Positions 1 to 7,419 of a stretch of 19,508 nt of DNA are shown here, one piece after another. The stretch lies in contig DAIMYQ010000030.1 of assembly GCA_036734385.1 (NCBI GenBank), positions 1-19,508 on the forward strand, read 5' to 3'. Under the pieces are notes generated by a model, which worked only from the letters and a program-made list of their open reading frames with translations, searched no databases and had not been told where the DNA came from. A program made the translations under genes and the position numbers. Within the stretch, counting starts at the first letter, position 1; the number at the start of each line of letters is the position of its first letter. Source of the stretch: JAAYPI01 sp036734385. GTDB lineage: Bacteria > Bacteroidota > Bacteroidia > Bacteroidales > Paludibacteraceae.

Positions 1-18
1 ATTTATATTTAACAGACA

Positions 19-744
19 ATGAAAAAATCACATGGATTAATGATTATTATTGCACTGATTCTCTTCAGTGCATGCAACCCGAAAATTTCAACAAGTATTA
101 GTAAAACTTATCCCCCATTGGATTACAAACAAGAGGTTATTGTAATTGGACTAGACCAACCAGAACCTGTCAATGCAGAGGTTTTAGGTCAAGTTAAAAT
201 TGGTGATACAGGGTTTAGTACAAAATGCGGTTATGACATTGTTATTGATAAAGCAAAACTTGAAGCCAGGAAAGTTGGTGGAAATGCGATTAAGATCATT
301 GAGCACAAATTACCAAATGCTATGGGAAGTACATGTCATAAAATAAAAGCAAAAATATTAAAAGTTGAAAATATTGAAAGCTATACACAAAAAGAAGAAG
401 AGAAAGAACTATTGCTAGATGTTGATTATGCGATTTTGAACGTTTATAGATATAGCGGTGCAGGAGCACTAGTGAACTACGATTTGTATCTTGGTGATTC
501 TGTAATTTGTAGAGTAAAAAATAACTTCAAAACTACACTTCACATCAAAAAAGATGGATTAAATACTCTATGGGCTAGAACTGAAACAAAATCCGAAGCA
601 CCAATTAATGTTAAAATTGGAAAAACATACTATTTACGTTGCGGAATTGGTATGGGGGCATTTGTTGGACACCCTAAACTAGAGTTAATTGATAGTAAAA
701 CAGGAAAAGCTGAATTTGAATCTTTTAAAGCGAAAAATCAATGA
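19..744 (+). CDS. Lipoprotein with DUF2846-like C-terminal region
   Basis: The protein has 241 residues. The N-terminus is a lipoprotein signal: a Lys-Lys start, a hydrophobic stretch, then a lipobox LFSAC with the lipidated Cys at residue 19, so it should be membrane-anchored, probably facing the periplasm or the outer membrane. Residues about 35-125 form a compact region with three Cys. Residues about 135-235 have the pattern of DUF2846-like domains: an initial string 'AILNVYRYSG', a short 'YLGDSVICRV' strand pair, and 'GKTYYLRCGIGMG' near the end. The function of that family is not established. The stop overlaps the next start (ATGA at 741-744), so the two genes are probably translated together and may act as an envelope pair. 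The first ATG is used; only 18 bases lie upstream in the window, so the promoter cannot be judged. I do not recognise a specific gene. Confidence 0.75.
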   Translation: MKKSHGLMIIIALILFSACNPKISTSISKTYPPLDYKQEVIVIGLDQPEPVNAEVLGQVKIGDTGFSTKCGYDIVIDKAKLEARKVGGNAIKIIEHKLPNAMGSTCHKIKAKILKVENIESYTQKEEEKELLLDVDYAILNVYRYSGAGALVNYDLYLGDSVICRVKNNFKTTLHIKKDGLNTLWARTETKSEAPINVKIGKTYYLRCGIGMGAFVGHPKLELIDSKTGKAEFESFKAKNQ

Positions 745-1613
745 AAAACATATTCATTATTGCTTTCTTAATTTTCATGGCTAATTCTATATACTCTCAA
801 GATTTAATAGTAACAAACAAGGGAGATTCGATTAATTGTAAAATTACCAAAGTAAAAACAAATAATATTTATTTCACTTTTAAACATAAAGACGAAATTA
901 GAAGCACATTACTTCCTATAAAAGATGTTAAAATCCATCAACTTGATTATTACCAAACAAGTGAAGTACCTAAAGAAAAAGCTGTGGGCTATGAGAACTA
1001 TCAACATTTTAGGATTGCAACAAATGGCGGATATAGTTACGAAACAGCAAAAGTTGCAAGGAGTGTCCCAAGCGATTTTAAGGATTATGTAGAAGATTTA
1101 AAATCCGGTTATCATTTTGAAGGTGATTTAACTTATTACTTCACTGAACCATTAGGATTTGGAATTAAGTACTATCTATTCAAATCTTCAAATAGTTTGG
1201 ATAATATCTATCTCGAAGACATTAATGGCAATCGAAGATATGGTAAAATGAGCGATGATTTGACAATTTCCTTTATAGGACCAACCTTTTCAACAAGATT
1301 TTTAAATCATGATAAAAGTAATGCTTTCCTTATGAACTTTTCGTTAGGATATATGGGTTATTCAAACGATAAAGTCGTAATTGATGCATACAAAGTAACT
1401 GGAAATACAACAGGATTATCCTTTGATATTGGATATGATATTGGGGTGTCAAAGAATTTATCGTTAGGATTTCAGATTGCATTTATATCGGGAACATTAG
1501 TTGAATATGACTGGAACGACGGAACAAATACAGAAACGATTAAATTAAAAAAAGGTGAGTATGAGAGTTTAAATCGGATTGATTTGTCTGTCGGATTAAG
1601 ATTCAATAAATAA
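741..1613 (+). CDS. Outer membrane beta-barrel-type protein, unknown function
   Basis: The protein has 290 residues and a clear signal peptide ending near 'ANSIYSQ' (cleavage around residue 20). The next 50 residues (TNKGDSINCKITKV...LPIKDVKIHQLDYY) resemble a short N-terminal module common in Bacteroidota exported proteins, with the pattern 'nGd.i.cki..v....i.f' followed by a 'dV..I' strand. The rest alternates polar and hydrophobic residues, has many aromatic positions and ends in a strand (RIDLSVGLRF), as outer membrane barrels of 8-12 strands do. It overlaps the lipoprotein gene by 4 bases (ATGA), which suggests translational coupling. No enzyme motif is visible. Barrel topology is inferred from composition and strand periodicity, not from a named family match. 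Confidence 0.72.
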   Translation: MKNIFIIAFLIFMANSIYSQDLIVTNKGDSINCKITKVKTNNIYFTFKHKDEIRSTLLPIKDVKIHQLDYYQTSEVPKEKAVGYENYQHFRIATNGGYSYETAKVARSVPSDFKDYVEDLKSGYHFEGDLTYYFTEPLGFGIKYYLFKSSNSLDNIYLEDINGNRRYGKMSDDLTISFIGPTFSTRFLNHDKSNAFLMNFSLGYMGYSNDKVVIDAYKVTGNTTGLSFDIGYDIGVSKNLSLGFQIAFISGTLVEYDWNDGTNTETIKLKKGEYESLNRIDLSVGLRFNK

Positions 1614-1705
1614 AGTACTTTGCCCTACTGCTTGGCGTAGTCTCCAAAATACGTCGAGGAAAAAGCCGAATTTTTTCTGGCACCAGTAATAAAAGAAACA
1701 ACCTG

Positions 1706-1713
1706 TATATTTG
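1706..1713 (+). promoter_or_regulatory. Candidate -7 promoter element (TATATTTG)
   Basis: This is an exact match to the Bacteroidota -7 consensus TAnnTTTG, only 5 bases before the ATG at 1718. No convincing -33 TTG lies about 19-20 bases upstream. If used, transcription would start at or within a few bases of the start codon of the small membrane protein, giving a leaderless or nearly leaderless mRNA. Confidence 0.4.
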
Positions 1714-1717
1714 CCCT

Positions 1718-1978
1718 ATGATCATAGTCATAATTATATTTTTAATTTGTCTTCATCCATTGTTTTTTGTCGCTATAAATGGAAGAGGTCTTTTCGTCCC
1801 TGATTTTGATAGGGTACAAAAGAAGTATGAAAATATGAGTTTTTCATTGTCGCCTGGTAGATTTACCTCTTGGAATAGACCTTTCGGAAAATGCGTATAC
1901 TATTTTTTATTACTATTACCTTTTCTCTTAGTATTGGCTTTTATAATTTATGCCATTGTTGGCTATGTCTCCAAATAA
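1718..1978 (+). CDS. Small two-helix membrane protein, unknown
   Basis: The protein has 86 residues. It has a hydrophobic N-terminal segment (residues about 1-22), a polar middle of about 38 residues containing 'SFSLSPGRFTSWNRP', and a second hydrophobic segment (about 60-82). This suggests two membrane helices with the loop on one side. A TAnnTTTG element lies immediately before the ATG, and imperfect hairpins follow the stop. I do not recognise the family. An ATG at codon 40 (1835) would leave only the second helix. The coding call rests on an open frame, membrane-type composition and the promoter position; it is probable, not certain. Confidence 0.5.
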   Translation: MIIVIIIFLICLHPLFFVAINGRGLFVPDFDRVQKKYENMSFSLSPGRFTSWNRPFGKCVYYFLLLLPFLLVLAFIIYAIVGYVSK

Positions 1979-2102
1979 CAATATTAGCATCATCAGTATT
2001 TATCTGACTGTTAAATTGATGATGATGACCAATATGCCCCTGACGTAAAATTAAATTAGACGCAAAAATACCGAAACAATCTTTTTTACTCTTCAGATTT
2101 AG

Positions 2103-2131
2103 GAACCCTTCTCTGTAAAATGAAGGGGTTC
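2103..2131 (+). terminator. Imperfect hairpin, possible terminator
   Basis: GAACCCTTC (2103-2111) pairs with GAAGGGGTTC (2122-2131), with one bulged G and a 10-base loop. The following bases (TTACTTG) are not a strong U-run, so termination efficiency is uncertain. It is placed to end the transcript of the small membrane protein, or to isolate the antiporter gene. Confidence 0.45.
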
Positions 2132-2176
2132 TTACTTGAAAAACTACTGAAATAGTTAGGCTGATTAAAACTAAAT

Positions 2177-2203
2177 ATTTACATTTGATTTCAAAATGTA
2201 AAT
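2177..2203. promoter_or_regulatory. Promoter with overlapping 10-bp inverted repeat
   Basis: TACATTTG at 2180-2187 matches the -7 consensus TAnnTTTG; a weak -33-like TTAG lies 20 bases upstream at 2156-2159. A perfect inverted repeat, ATTTACATTT (2177-2186) and AAATGTAAAT (2194-2203) with a 7-base spacer, covers the -7 element, the expected start of transcription and the first ATG (2202). It fits an operator, or a hairpin at the very 5' end of the mRNA. Confidence 0.55.
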
Positions 2204-3716
2204 GTTCATGGGATCGGAAATTGAATTGGTTTTGTTGGGGATTTCTCTCCTTTTTTTTCTGAGTATTTTGGCAGGAAAAGCCGGCTATAAATTTGGTGTT
2301 CCTGCGTTGCTGTTGTTTTTAGTTGTCGGTATGTTATTCGGCAAAGACGGCTTGGGGATAGAATTCGGGAACATTCACATTGCCAAAGCGATCGGTACCA
2401 TCTCTTTGTGTATTATTCTTTTTTCAGGGGGAATGAATACCAAAATATCGGAAATACGTCCGATAATACCACAAGGCATTGTACTTGCCTCCGTGGGGGT
2501 GCTATTAACAGCCTCCATCACAGGCATCATGACTTGGTGGGTATTGGGCATGACGATGAAATCGGCAAGCATCGGCTTATTAACATCGTTATTATTAGCT
2601 GCCATTATGTCCTCTACCGATTCTTCTTCGGTTTTCTCCATTCTTCGCTCAAAAGGCTTACACCTCAAAAATAACATCCGACCTTTGCTCGAATTTGAAA
2701 GCGGTAGCAACGACGCTATGGCATATGTGCTTTTAATCACCCTGATAGGTATTATCCAAGTAAATGGCACACCCAACTATTGGCTTGCGGGGGGAATGTT
2801 GTTACTACAACTTCTTATTGGTGGAGTAGCCGGTTTTTTATTGGGAAAATTGGCAGTTCGTATCATCAATCATTTAAAAATTGACAATAATTCTCTTTAT
2901 CCGATTTTGGTTTTCACTTGTTGCATTTTCATTTTTTCAGCAACCCATTTCGCAAAAGGAAGTGGCTACTTAGCAGTTTACATTGGCGGATTGGTAATGG
3001 GAAATTCAAAATTTGTACATAAACGTTCATCCCTCAATTTTTTTGATGGATTAGCATGGATGAGTCAATTATTGATGTTTTTGACATTAGGATTATTGGT
3101 ACATCCGCACGAATTAATTCCCATCATTATACCCGGTTTAATTATCAGCTTTCTGATGATATTTGTTACACGACCCCTCAGTATTTTCATTAGTTTAGCC
3201 CCTTTTCGTAAAATGCACGTAAAAGACAAGGCTTTTATTTCTTGGGTCGGACTTCGTGGCGCCGTTCCTATAATATTTGCAATCATACCCCTTTCTGAAA
3301 ATGTGCCCAACGCAAATCTCGTATTTAACATCGTTTTTTTCTGTACCTTAGTATCTTTGGTTGTACAAGGCACTTCCCTATCCAAAATGGCAATGTGGCT
3401 TGGTCTTGCTGAAAAACCTCGCGAAATAAAAGAATTAGAAAATTTTGATATTGAATTTTCCGATGATATAAAATCTATTACAACAGAAATAAATATCTCC
3501 GCTCATTTGTTACGTAACGGAAACCACTTGATGGATTTGGCTTTACCCGATAAAACACTCGCTGTAATGGTAAAACGTGATAACAAATATTTTATTCCAA
3601 CCGGTAAAACGGTTTTGCAAGAAAAAGATATACTCTTGATTATAACGGACAACCATGAAGCTTTGATGGAAACATACAAGAACTTGGGAATTGCCGAAAC
3701 TTCTTCAAAAAAGTGA
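2202..3716 (+). CDS. CPA1-type K+(Na+)/H+ antiporter with TrkA-C-like domain
   Basis: The protein has 504 residues. Residues about 5-390 are very hydrophobic and fit about 12 transmembrane helices of the cation:proton antiporter family. Family signatures are visible: 'GKAGYKFGVPALL' in helix 1-2, 'STDSSSV' with D140, and 'FESGSNDA' with the N170-D171 pair of the electroneutral CPA1 group. A soluble tail (about 425-495; 'HLLRNGNHLMDLALPD...GKTVLQEKDILLII') matches the TrkA-C/RCK-C regulatory fold, as in NhaP2/CvrA-type potassium/proton antiporters. The role would be exchange of K+ or Na+ for H+ across the inner membrane. Ion choice cannot be read from the sequence. The second ATG (2208, MGSEIE) is an equally good start: the first ATG lies inside the promoter inverted repeat. 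The gene appears to be transcribed on its own. Confidence 0.9.
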   Translation: MFMGSEIELVLLGISLLFFLSILAGKAGYKFGVPALLLFLVVGMLFGKDGLGIEFGNIHIAKAIGTISLCIILFSGGMNTKISEIRPIIPQGIVLASVGVLLTASITGIMTWWVLGMTMKSASIGLLTSLLLAAIMSSTDSSSVFSILRSKGLHLKNNIRPLLEFESGSNDAMAYVLLITLIGIIQVNGTPNYWLAGGMLLLQLLIGGVAGFLLGKLAVRIINHLKIDNNSLYPILVFTCCIFIFSATHFAKGSGYLAVYIGGLVMGNSKFVHKRSSLNFFDGLAWMSQLLMFLTLGLLVHPHELIPIIIPGLIISFLMIFVTRPLSIFISLAPFRKMHVKDKAFISWVGLRGAVPIIFAIIPLSENVPNANLVFNIVFFCTLVSLVVQGTSLSKMAMWLGLAEKPREIKELENFDIEFSDDIKSITTEINISAHLLRNGNHLMDLALPDKTLAVMVKRDNKYFIPTGKTVLQEKDILLIITDNHEALMETYKNLGIAETSSKK

Positions 3717-3765
3717 TTTTATAATCTAAAAAAATACAAAAGGTGCTGACACCAATTGTAGTAAA

Positions 3766-4095
3766 ATGACAAAAAGACTTAAATATATTATTTCAATATC
3801 ACTGGTGTTTATTTTCTTGACACCAATGACTATTAAGCTAATTGACAGTCAGTTTCACCACCATGATCATTTCTTCTGTTGTGCAAAAACAGAGCATCAT
3901 TTTCACAAACATCATGATAAATGTCCTATACTTGATTTTGAGTCTTCTTTGTACTCATTAACCAAGACTGTTGTCGAAAATCAAAAGCTCTTTTATTTTG
4001 ACAAACTTTTCATCAACTATGTTTCAATTCATTGTTGTAATAATTCCAAATGCTCATTTGCATTACGAGCTCCCCCTTTAAATATACACATTTAA
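3766..4095 (+). CDS. His/Cys-rich exported small protein, probable metal binder
   Basis: The protein has 109 residues. A hydrophobic N-terminal segment (residues 8-25) is a signal peptide or anchor. Directly after it come H31-H32-H33-D34-H35, C38-C39, then H44, H45, H47, H49, H50 and C53 ('DKCPILDF'), a dense set of potential soft- and transition-metal ligands. A second hydrophobic region precedes H89-C90-C91 and C96, and the end contains 'LRAPPL'. Small Cys/His-rich exported proteins with a CC and a PP motif occur in Bacteroidota; this one shares that layout, but I cannot name its family. It sits 95 bases upstream of a TonB-dependent receptor in the same direction, so periplasmic capture or sensing of the receptor's metal (zinc, copper, nickel or cobalt) is a reasonable inference. 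Confidence 0.72.
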   Translation: MTKRLKYIISISLVFIFLTPMTIKLIDSQFHHHDHFFCCAKTEHHFHKHHDKCPILDFESSLYSLTKTVVENQKLFYFDKLFINYVSIHCCNNSKCSFALRAPPLNIHI

Positions 4096-4136
4096 TTTTC
4101 TCTTGGTGGTCAAAGCACCACTTTCAATGATACGGT

Positions 4137-4153
4137 TACAATAGATAATTGTA
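4137..4153. promoter_or_regulatory. 17-bp palindrome upstream of TonB receptor
   Basis: TACAAT (4137-4142) and ATTGTA (4148-4153) form a perfect inverted repeat with the 5-base spacer AGATA, between the His-rich gene and the receptor gene (ATG 4191). Size and AT-richness suit a dimeric repressor such as a Fur-family regulator, but no known consensus is matched exactly. This is an operator candidate only. Confidence 0.35.
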
Positions 4154-4190
4154 TCAAATAGTCATATTGTGTAAGATTAAAAAAAATCAA

Positions 4191-6479
4191 ATGAAAAAAA
4201 CTTTATGGATTTTCATAATCCTTTCCTTCTTCCCAATGGTAGAATATGCTCAAGAAAATTCCGACGCAAATATCATCGGACACGTAATAAATAAAACAAC
4301 AAAAGAACATATTCCCTATATCAATGTAGTTATTAAAGGAACAACAATAGGAACCGCAACAGATGCTTCGGGTCATTTCTTCTTAAAAAACCTGCCAACA
4401 GGCAAGTCAATAGTAGCAGTAACCGGAGTTGGGTACAAAACAATTGAAAAAGAAATCAATTTAGCCTCCGGAAAAAGTATAGAAATAACCTTTGAAATGC
4501 AAGAAGATGCTATTATGCTCGACAATATAGTCGTTTCGGCAAATAGAAATGAAGTCAATCGAAAAGAGGCATCGAGCATTGTAAATGTAATTACACCCCT
4601 ACTTTTCGACAACACAAACTCAGTTTGTCTTGCACAAGGGCTCAATTTTCAACCTGGTGTAAGAGTAGAGACAAACTGTCAAAATTGTGGTTCGCAACAA
4701 GTTAGGATAAATGGCTTGGAGGGTTCTTATTCTCAAATATTAATTGATAGTCGCCCTATTTACAGTGCCTTACAAAGCGTATATGGCATTGAGCAAATTC
4801 CAACAAATATGATAGAAAGAGTTGAAATTGTTCGTGGAGGAGGCTCTGCGGTGTTTGGTTCAAATGCCATTGGAGGTACAATAAATATTATTACGAAAGA
4901 CCCGAAAACAAATTCTGTAACACTGTCGAACACGTCCACTTTCATCAATGAATCGACACCGGATATAAATACATCCTTAAATGCGTCGATTGTATCGGAT
5001 GATTATAAAACCGGAATCATGATTTTCGGTTCAACAAGACAAAGAAGCCCTTTTGATTATAATGGTGATAACTTTTCGGAAATCACAAAGTTAAACGTAA
5101 AAAATATTGGGTGTAGGGGATTTTATAAAGCCTCCAATTACAGCAAATTAACTATTGAATATCACAATCTGTATGAATACCTCAGGGGTGGAAATGATTT
5201 TAATTTGCCTCCGCAAGAAGCGGATATAGCGGAAGAAGCAGAACATAATATTAATACCGGAAGTGTAAATTATGATCTTTTCTCCAAAAACAATAAGCAC
5301 CATTTTAATATATACTCATCGGGGCAGATAATTAATCGTAGCAATTACGCCGGTGCTCAACAAGACACAAAAGGGTTTGGAAAAACTGATGGGGAAACTC
5401 TAATAACAGGAATGCAGTATACCTATTCAATGAATCACCTTATTTTTATGCCCGCAGAACTCACAGTTGGTTCAGAATATAGTTTTGATAAATTGCACGA
5501 TGAAATATTGGGATATAACCGAATAACCGACCAAAAAATAAATATTGGAAGTGCTTTTTTACAAAATGAATGGAAAAATGAGCGAGTCAGCATTCTTTTG
5601 GGTGGTCGTTTTGATAAACACAGTTTAATTAAAAATTCCATTTTAAGTCCTCGTTTGAATCTACGTTATAACTTCAATGAAGTGATCGGTGTAAGGGCTA
5701 GTTATTCAAGTGGATTCCGGGCTCCACAAGTGTATGATGAAGATTTACATGGTTCGGCAATTGGTGGTGAAATTGCGTTTGTTCAAAATAACACTAACCT
5801 AAAGCCAGAAAGATCTCAAAGTTATAGTGGATCAATTGATATAAACAAAACCTTTGGTAGTGTTCAGACTGAATTACTTATAGAAGGCTTTTATACAAAT
5901 TTGGATAATGTTTTTTTTCTGGAAGAAAAAGGAACAGATACCGATGGAAACTTACTGCTTGAACGAGAAAACGGTTCAGGAGCTGTAGTACAAGGTATCA
6001 ACTTGGAAGGAAAAATAATTCCTTTACAAAATTTACGGTTTCAAATGGGATTAACTTTCCAAAAAAGCGAGTATAAAGAAGCCCAACAATGGAGCGACAA
6101 TGTAAATGTATTGCCACAAAAAAGGATGTTTCGCTCGCCCGATACTTATGGCTACTTAACTGCTAATTATCAGGTTGTTAAAAACATGAATATATCTTTA
6201 TCAGGAACCTATACGGGAAGCATGTTGGTGCAACATTTTGCCGGATATATAGCTGAAGATGAAGAATCGGAAACACCCGATTTCTTTGATTTGAATTTCA
6301 AACTATCTTATGATTTTATCCTAAAAAATAATACCAAGATACAAGTCAATGGTGGACTTCAGAATATATTCAATAGTTACCAAAAAGATTTTGACAAAGG
6401 AATATTGCGTGATGCCGGATACATCTATGGACCATCTCTTCCAAGGTCTTTTTCTCTTGGACTTAAATTTATAATTTAG
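4191..6479 (+). CDS. TonB-dependent outer membrane receptor, probably for a metal or metal complex
   Basis: The protein has 762 residues from the ATG at 4191; an upstream in-frame TTG would add 14 residues but spoil the signal peptide. A signal peptide (1-20, ending EYAQ) is followed by a carboxypeptidase-regulatory-like domain (about 27-103), a TonB-box-like string DNIVVSA (111-117), the plug (about 122-237, with 'VRINGLEG', 'ILIDSRP' and 'IERVEIVRGGGSAVFGSNA') and a 22-strand-type barrel ending in 'SLGLKFII'. The length is normal for BtuB/CirA-like receptors. The plug carries C163-x-x-C166 in 'ETNCQNCGSQQ', a potential redox or metal site. Import across the outer membrane would use TonB-ExbBD energy. 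The His/Cys-rich gene upstream suggests a metal ion or metal complex; cobalamin or heme cannot be excluded. No SusD partner follows, so glycan uptake is unlikely. A strong terminator closes the unit. Confidence 0.9.
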   Translation: MKKTLWIFIILSFFPMVEYAQENSDANIIGHVINKTTKEHIPYINVVIKGTTIGTATDASGHFFLKNLPTGKSIVAVTGVGYKTIEKEINLASGKSIEITFEMQEDAIMLDNIVVSANRNEVNRKEASSIVNVITPLLFDNTNSVCLAQGLNFQPGVRVETNCQNCGSQQVRINGLEGSYSQILIDSRPIYSALQSVYGIEQIPTNMIERVEIVRGGGSAVFGSNAIGGTINIITKDPKTNSVTLSNTSTFINESTPDINTSLNASIVSDDYKTGIMIFGSTRQRSPFDYNGDNFSEITKLNVKNIGCRGFYKASNYSKLTIEYHNLYEYLRGGNDFNLPPQEADIAEEAEHNINTGSVNYDLFSKNNKHHFNIYSSGQIINRSNYAGAQQDTKGFGKTDGETLITGMQYTYSMNHLIFMPAELTVGSEYSFDKLHDEILGYNRITDQKINIGSAFLQNEWKNERVSILLGGRFDKHSLIKNSILSPRLNLRYNFNEVIGVRASYSSGFRAPQVYDEDLHGSAIGGEIAFVQNNTNLKPERSQSYSGSIDINKTFGSVQTELLIEGFYTNLDNVFFLEEKGTDTDGNLLLERENGSGAVVQGINLEGKIIPLQNLRFQMGLTFQKSEYKEAQQWSDNVNVLPQKRMFRSPDTYGYLTANYQVVKNMNISLSGTYTGSMLVQHFAGYIAEDEESETPDFFDLNFKLSYDFILKNNTKIQVNGGLQNIFNSYQKDFDKGILRDAGYIYGPSLPRSFSLGLKFII

Positions 6480-6494
6480 CTTTTGAACCTACAT

Positions 6495-6537
6495 AAAAAA
6501 GTAAAGCAAAGACGAGAAATCTTTGCTTTACTTTTTT
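6495..6537. terminator. Bidirectional rho-independent terminator
   Basis: A perfect 18-bp inverted repeat, left arm 6495-6512 and right arm 6520-6537, encloses the loop CGAGAAA. The outer pairs are A/T runs, so a U-tail is produced in either direction. It lies between the converging ends of the TonB receptor (6479) and speB (6555) and should stop both transcripts. Confidence 0.92.
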
Positions 6538-6554
6538 TATAATAGATTATTCGC

Positions 6555-7400
6555 TTATTTCAAAAATTGATACGTCATCAACTGATAAATCAAACGTGCA
6601 GCCAGAAAGTCAGAAGCACGCTCTTTTTCATTAGGACAAAGTTCTACCACATCAAAACCCACAACATTGTATTGTGCAAACACTGAACGTAAAAAATATA
6701 AAACTTCGTAATAAGATAAACCTCCGGGTTCCGGTGTTCCCGTAGAAGGCAATACCGATGGGTCAAACACATCCAAATCAATGGTCACATACACGTTTTT
6801 ACTCAATGTTTTAAGAGCCTTTTCTTGCCAATCTTTTTTACCGACAATGTTGTGTGCGTAAAAAATTCTATCTTTTTTGAACAAGCCTAACTCTTCTTCA
6901 CACATACTCCGAATACCCACTTGCGTAATGGGGCACAATTGAGAAGCTTGGTACATGACACAAGCATGGTTCAACACGGAACCTTCGTATACCGGACGCA
7001 AATCGGAATGGGCATCCAATTGCAATACGGTCAAATCTTCGTATTGCGAAGCAGCAGCACGAATAGCACCAATACTTACAGTATGATTTCCACCAATGGT
7101 AACAGGAAATTTGTTATCCTGAAAAAGACCCTTTAAACGATTTTCCACCGCATGACAAAGCTCCTCAGGTGTTGTATTTTCCAAAACAGGTTGAGCCGTA
7201 AATATACCTTGCTTATACACCTGCGTTTCAGTTTCAATATCGTACCACTCCAAAGCAACAGAGGCATCCAGCAAAGCCCCAGGACCTTTATCCGCACCTT
7301 TCACCCACGTGCTCGTGGCATCATAAGGAACAGGTAATACGACTATTTTTGCTTTTTCATAACTTGAATACTCTTCAGGAACTCCTGCAAATCTTTCCAT
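6555..7400 (-). CDS. speB: Agmatinase (ureohydrolase)
   Basis: The protein has 281 residues, the full length of arginase-fold ureohydrolases. It hydrolyses agmatine to putrescine and urea in the cytoplasm using a binuclear Mn site. Metal ligands are visible: H106 in GGNHTVS, D129, H131 and D133 in DAHSDLR, and D208 and D210 in DLDVFDPS. The string 'TGTPEPGG' (220-227) is typical of agmatinases rather than arginases. The position supports this choice: the gene begins 19 bases after the stop of the arginine decarboxylase gene, so substrate and consumer enzymes share an operon. Asn in GGNH, where many arginases have Asp, is seen in other family members and is not a defect. The start ATG at 7400 gives the usual N-terminus, and no competing start is nearby. 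Confidence 0.93.
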   Translation of the reverse strand: MERFAGVPEEYSSYEKAKIVVLPVPYDATSTWVKGADKGPGALLDASVALEWYDIETETQVYKQGIFTAQPVLENTTPEELCHAVENRLKGLFQDNKFPVTIGGNHTVSIGAIRAAASQYEDLTVLQLDAHSDLRPVYEGSVLNHACVMYQASQLCPITQVGIRSMCEEELGLFKKDRIFYAHNIVGKKDWQEKALKTLSKNVYVTIDLDVFDPSVLPSTGTPEPGGLSYYEVLYFLRSVFAQYNVVGFDVVELCPNEKERASDFLAARLIYQLMTYQFLK

Positions 7401-7419
7401 AGGATATAAAGCTTCGTGA

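Noticed and set aside
1614..1717. GC-richer stretch with CTAC/GTAG that might be a repeat or gene remnant
   Set aside because: No second copy is in the window, and translations in either strand give nothing recognisable.
1988..2024. CATCATCA/TGATGATG inverted repeat with 21-base loop
   Set aside because: The loop is long and the arms are simple trinucleotide repeats, so chance pairing is likely; not listed as a terminator.
4104..4120. TGGTG/CACCA hairpin after the His-rich gene
   Set aside because: It has only five pairs and no U-run; too weak to call a terminator.
4149..4190. Longer TonB receptor starting at TTG 4149
   Set aside because: The extra 14 residues precede a normal signal peptide beginning at ATG 4191, and the TTG lies in the palindrome; the ATG start is better.
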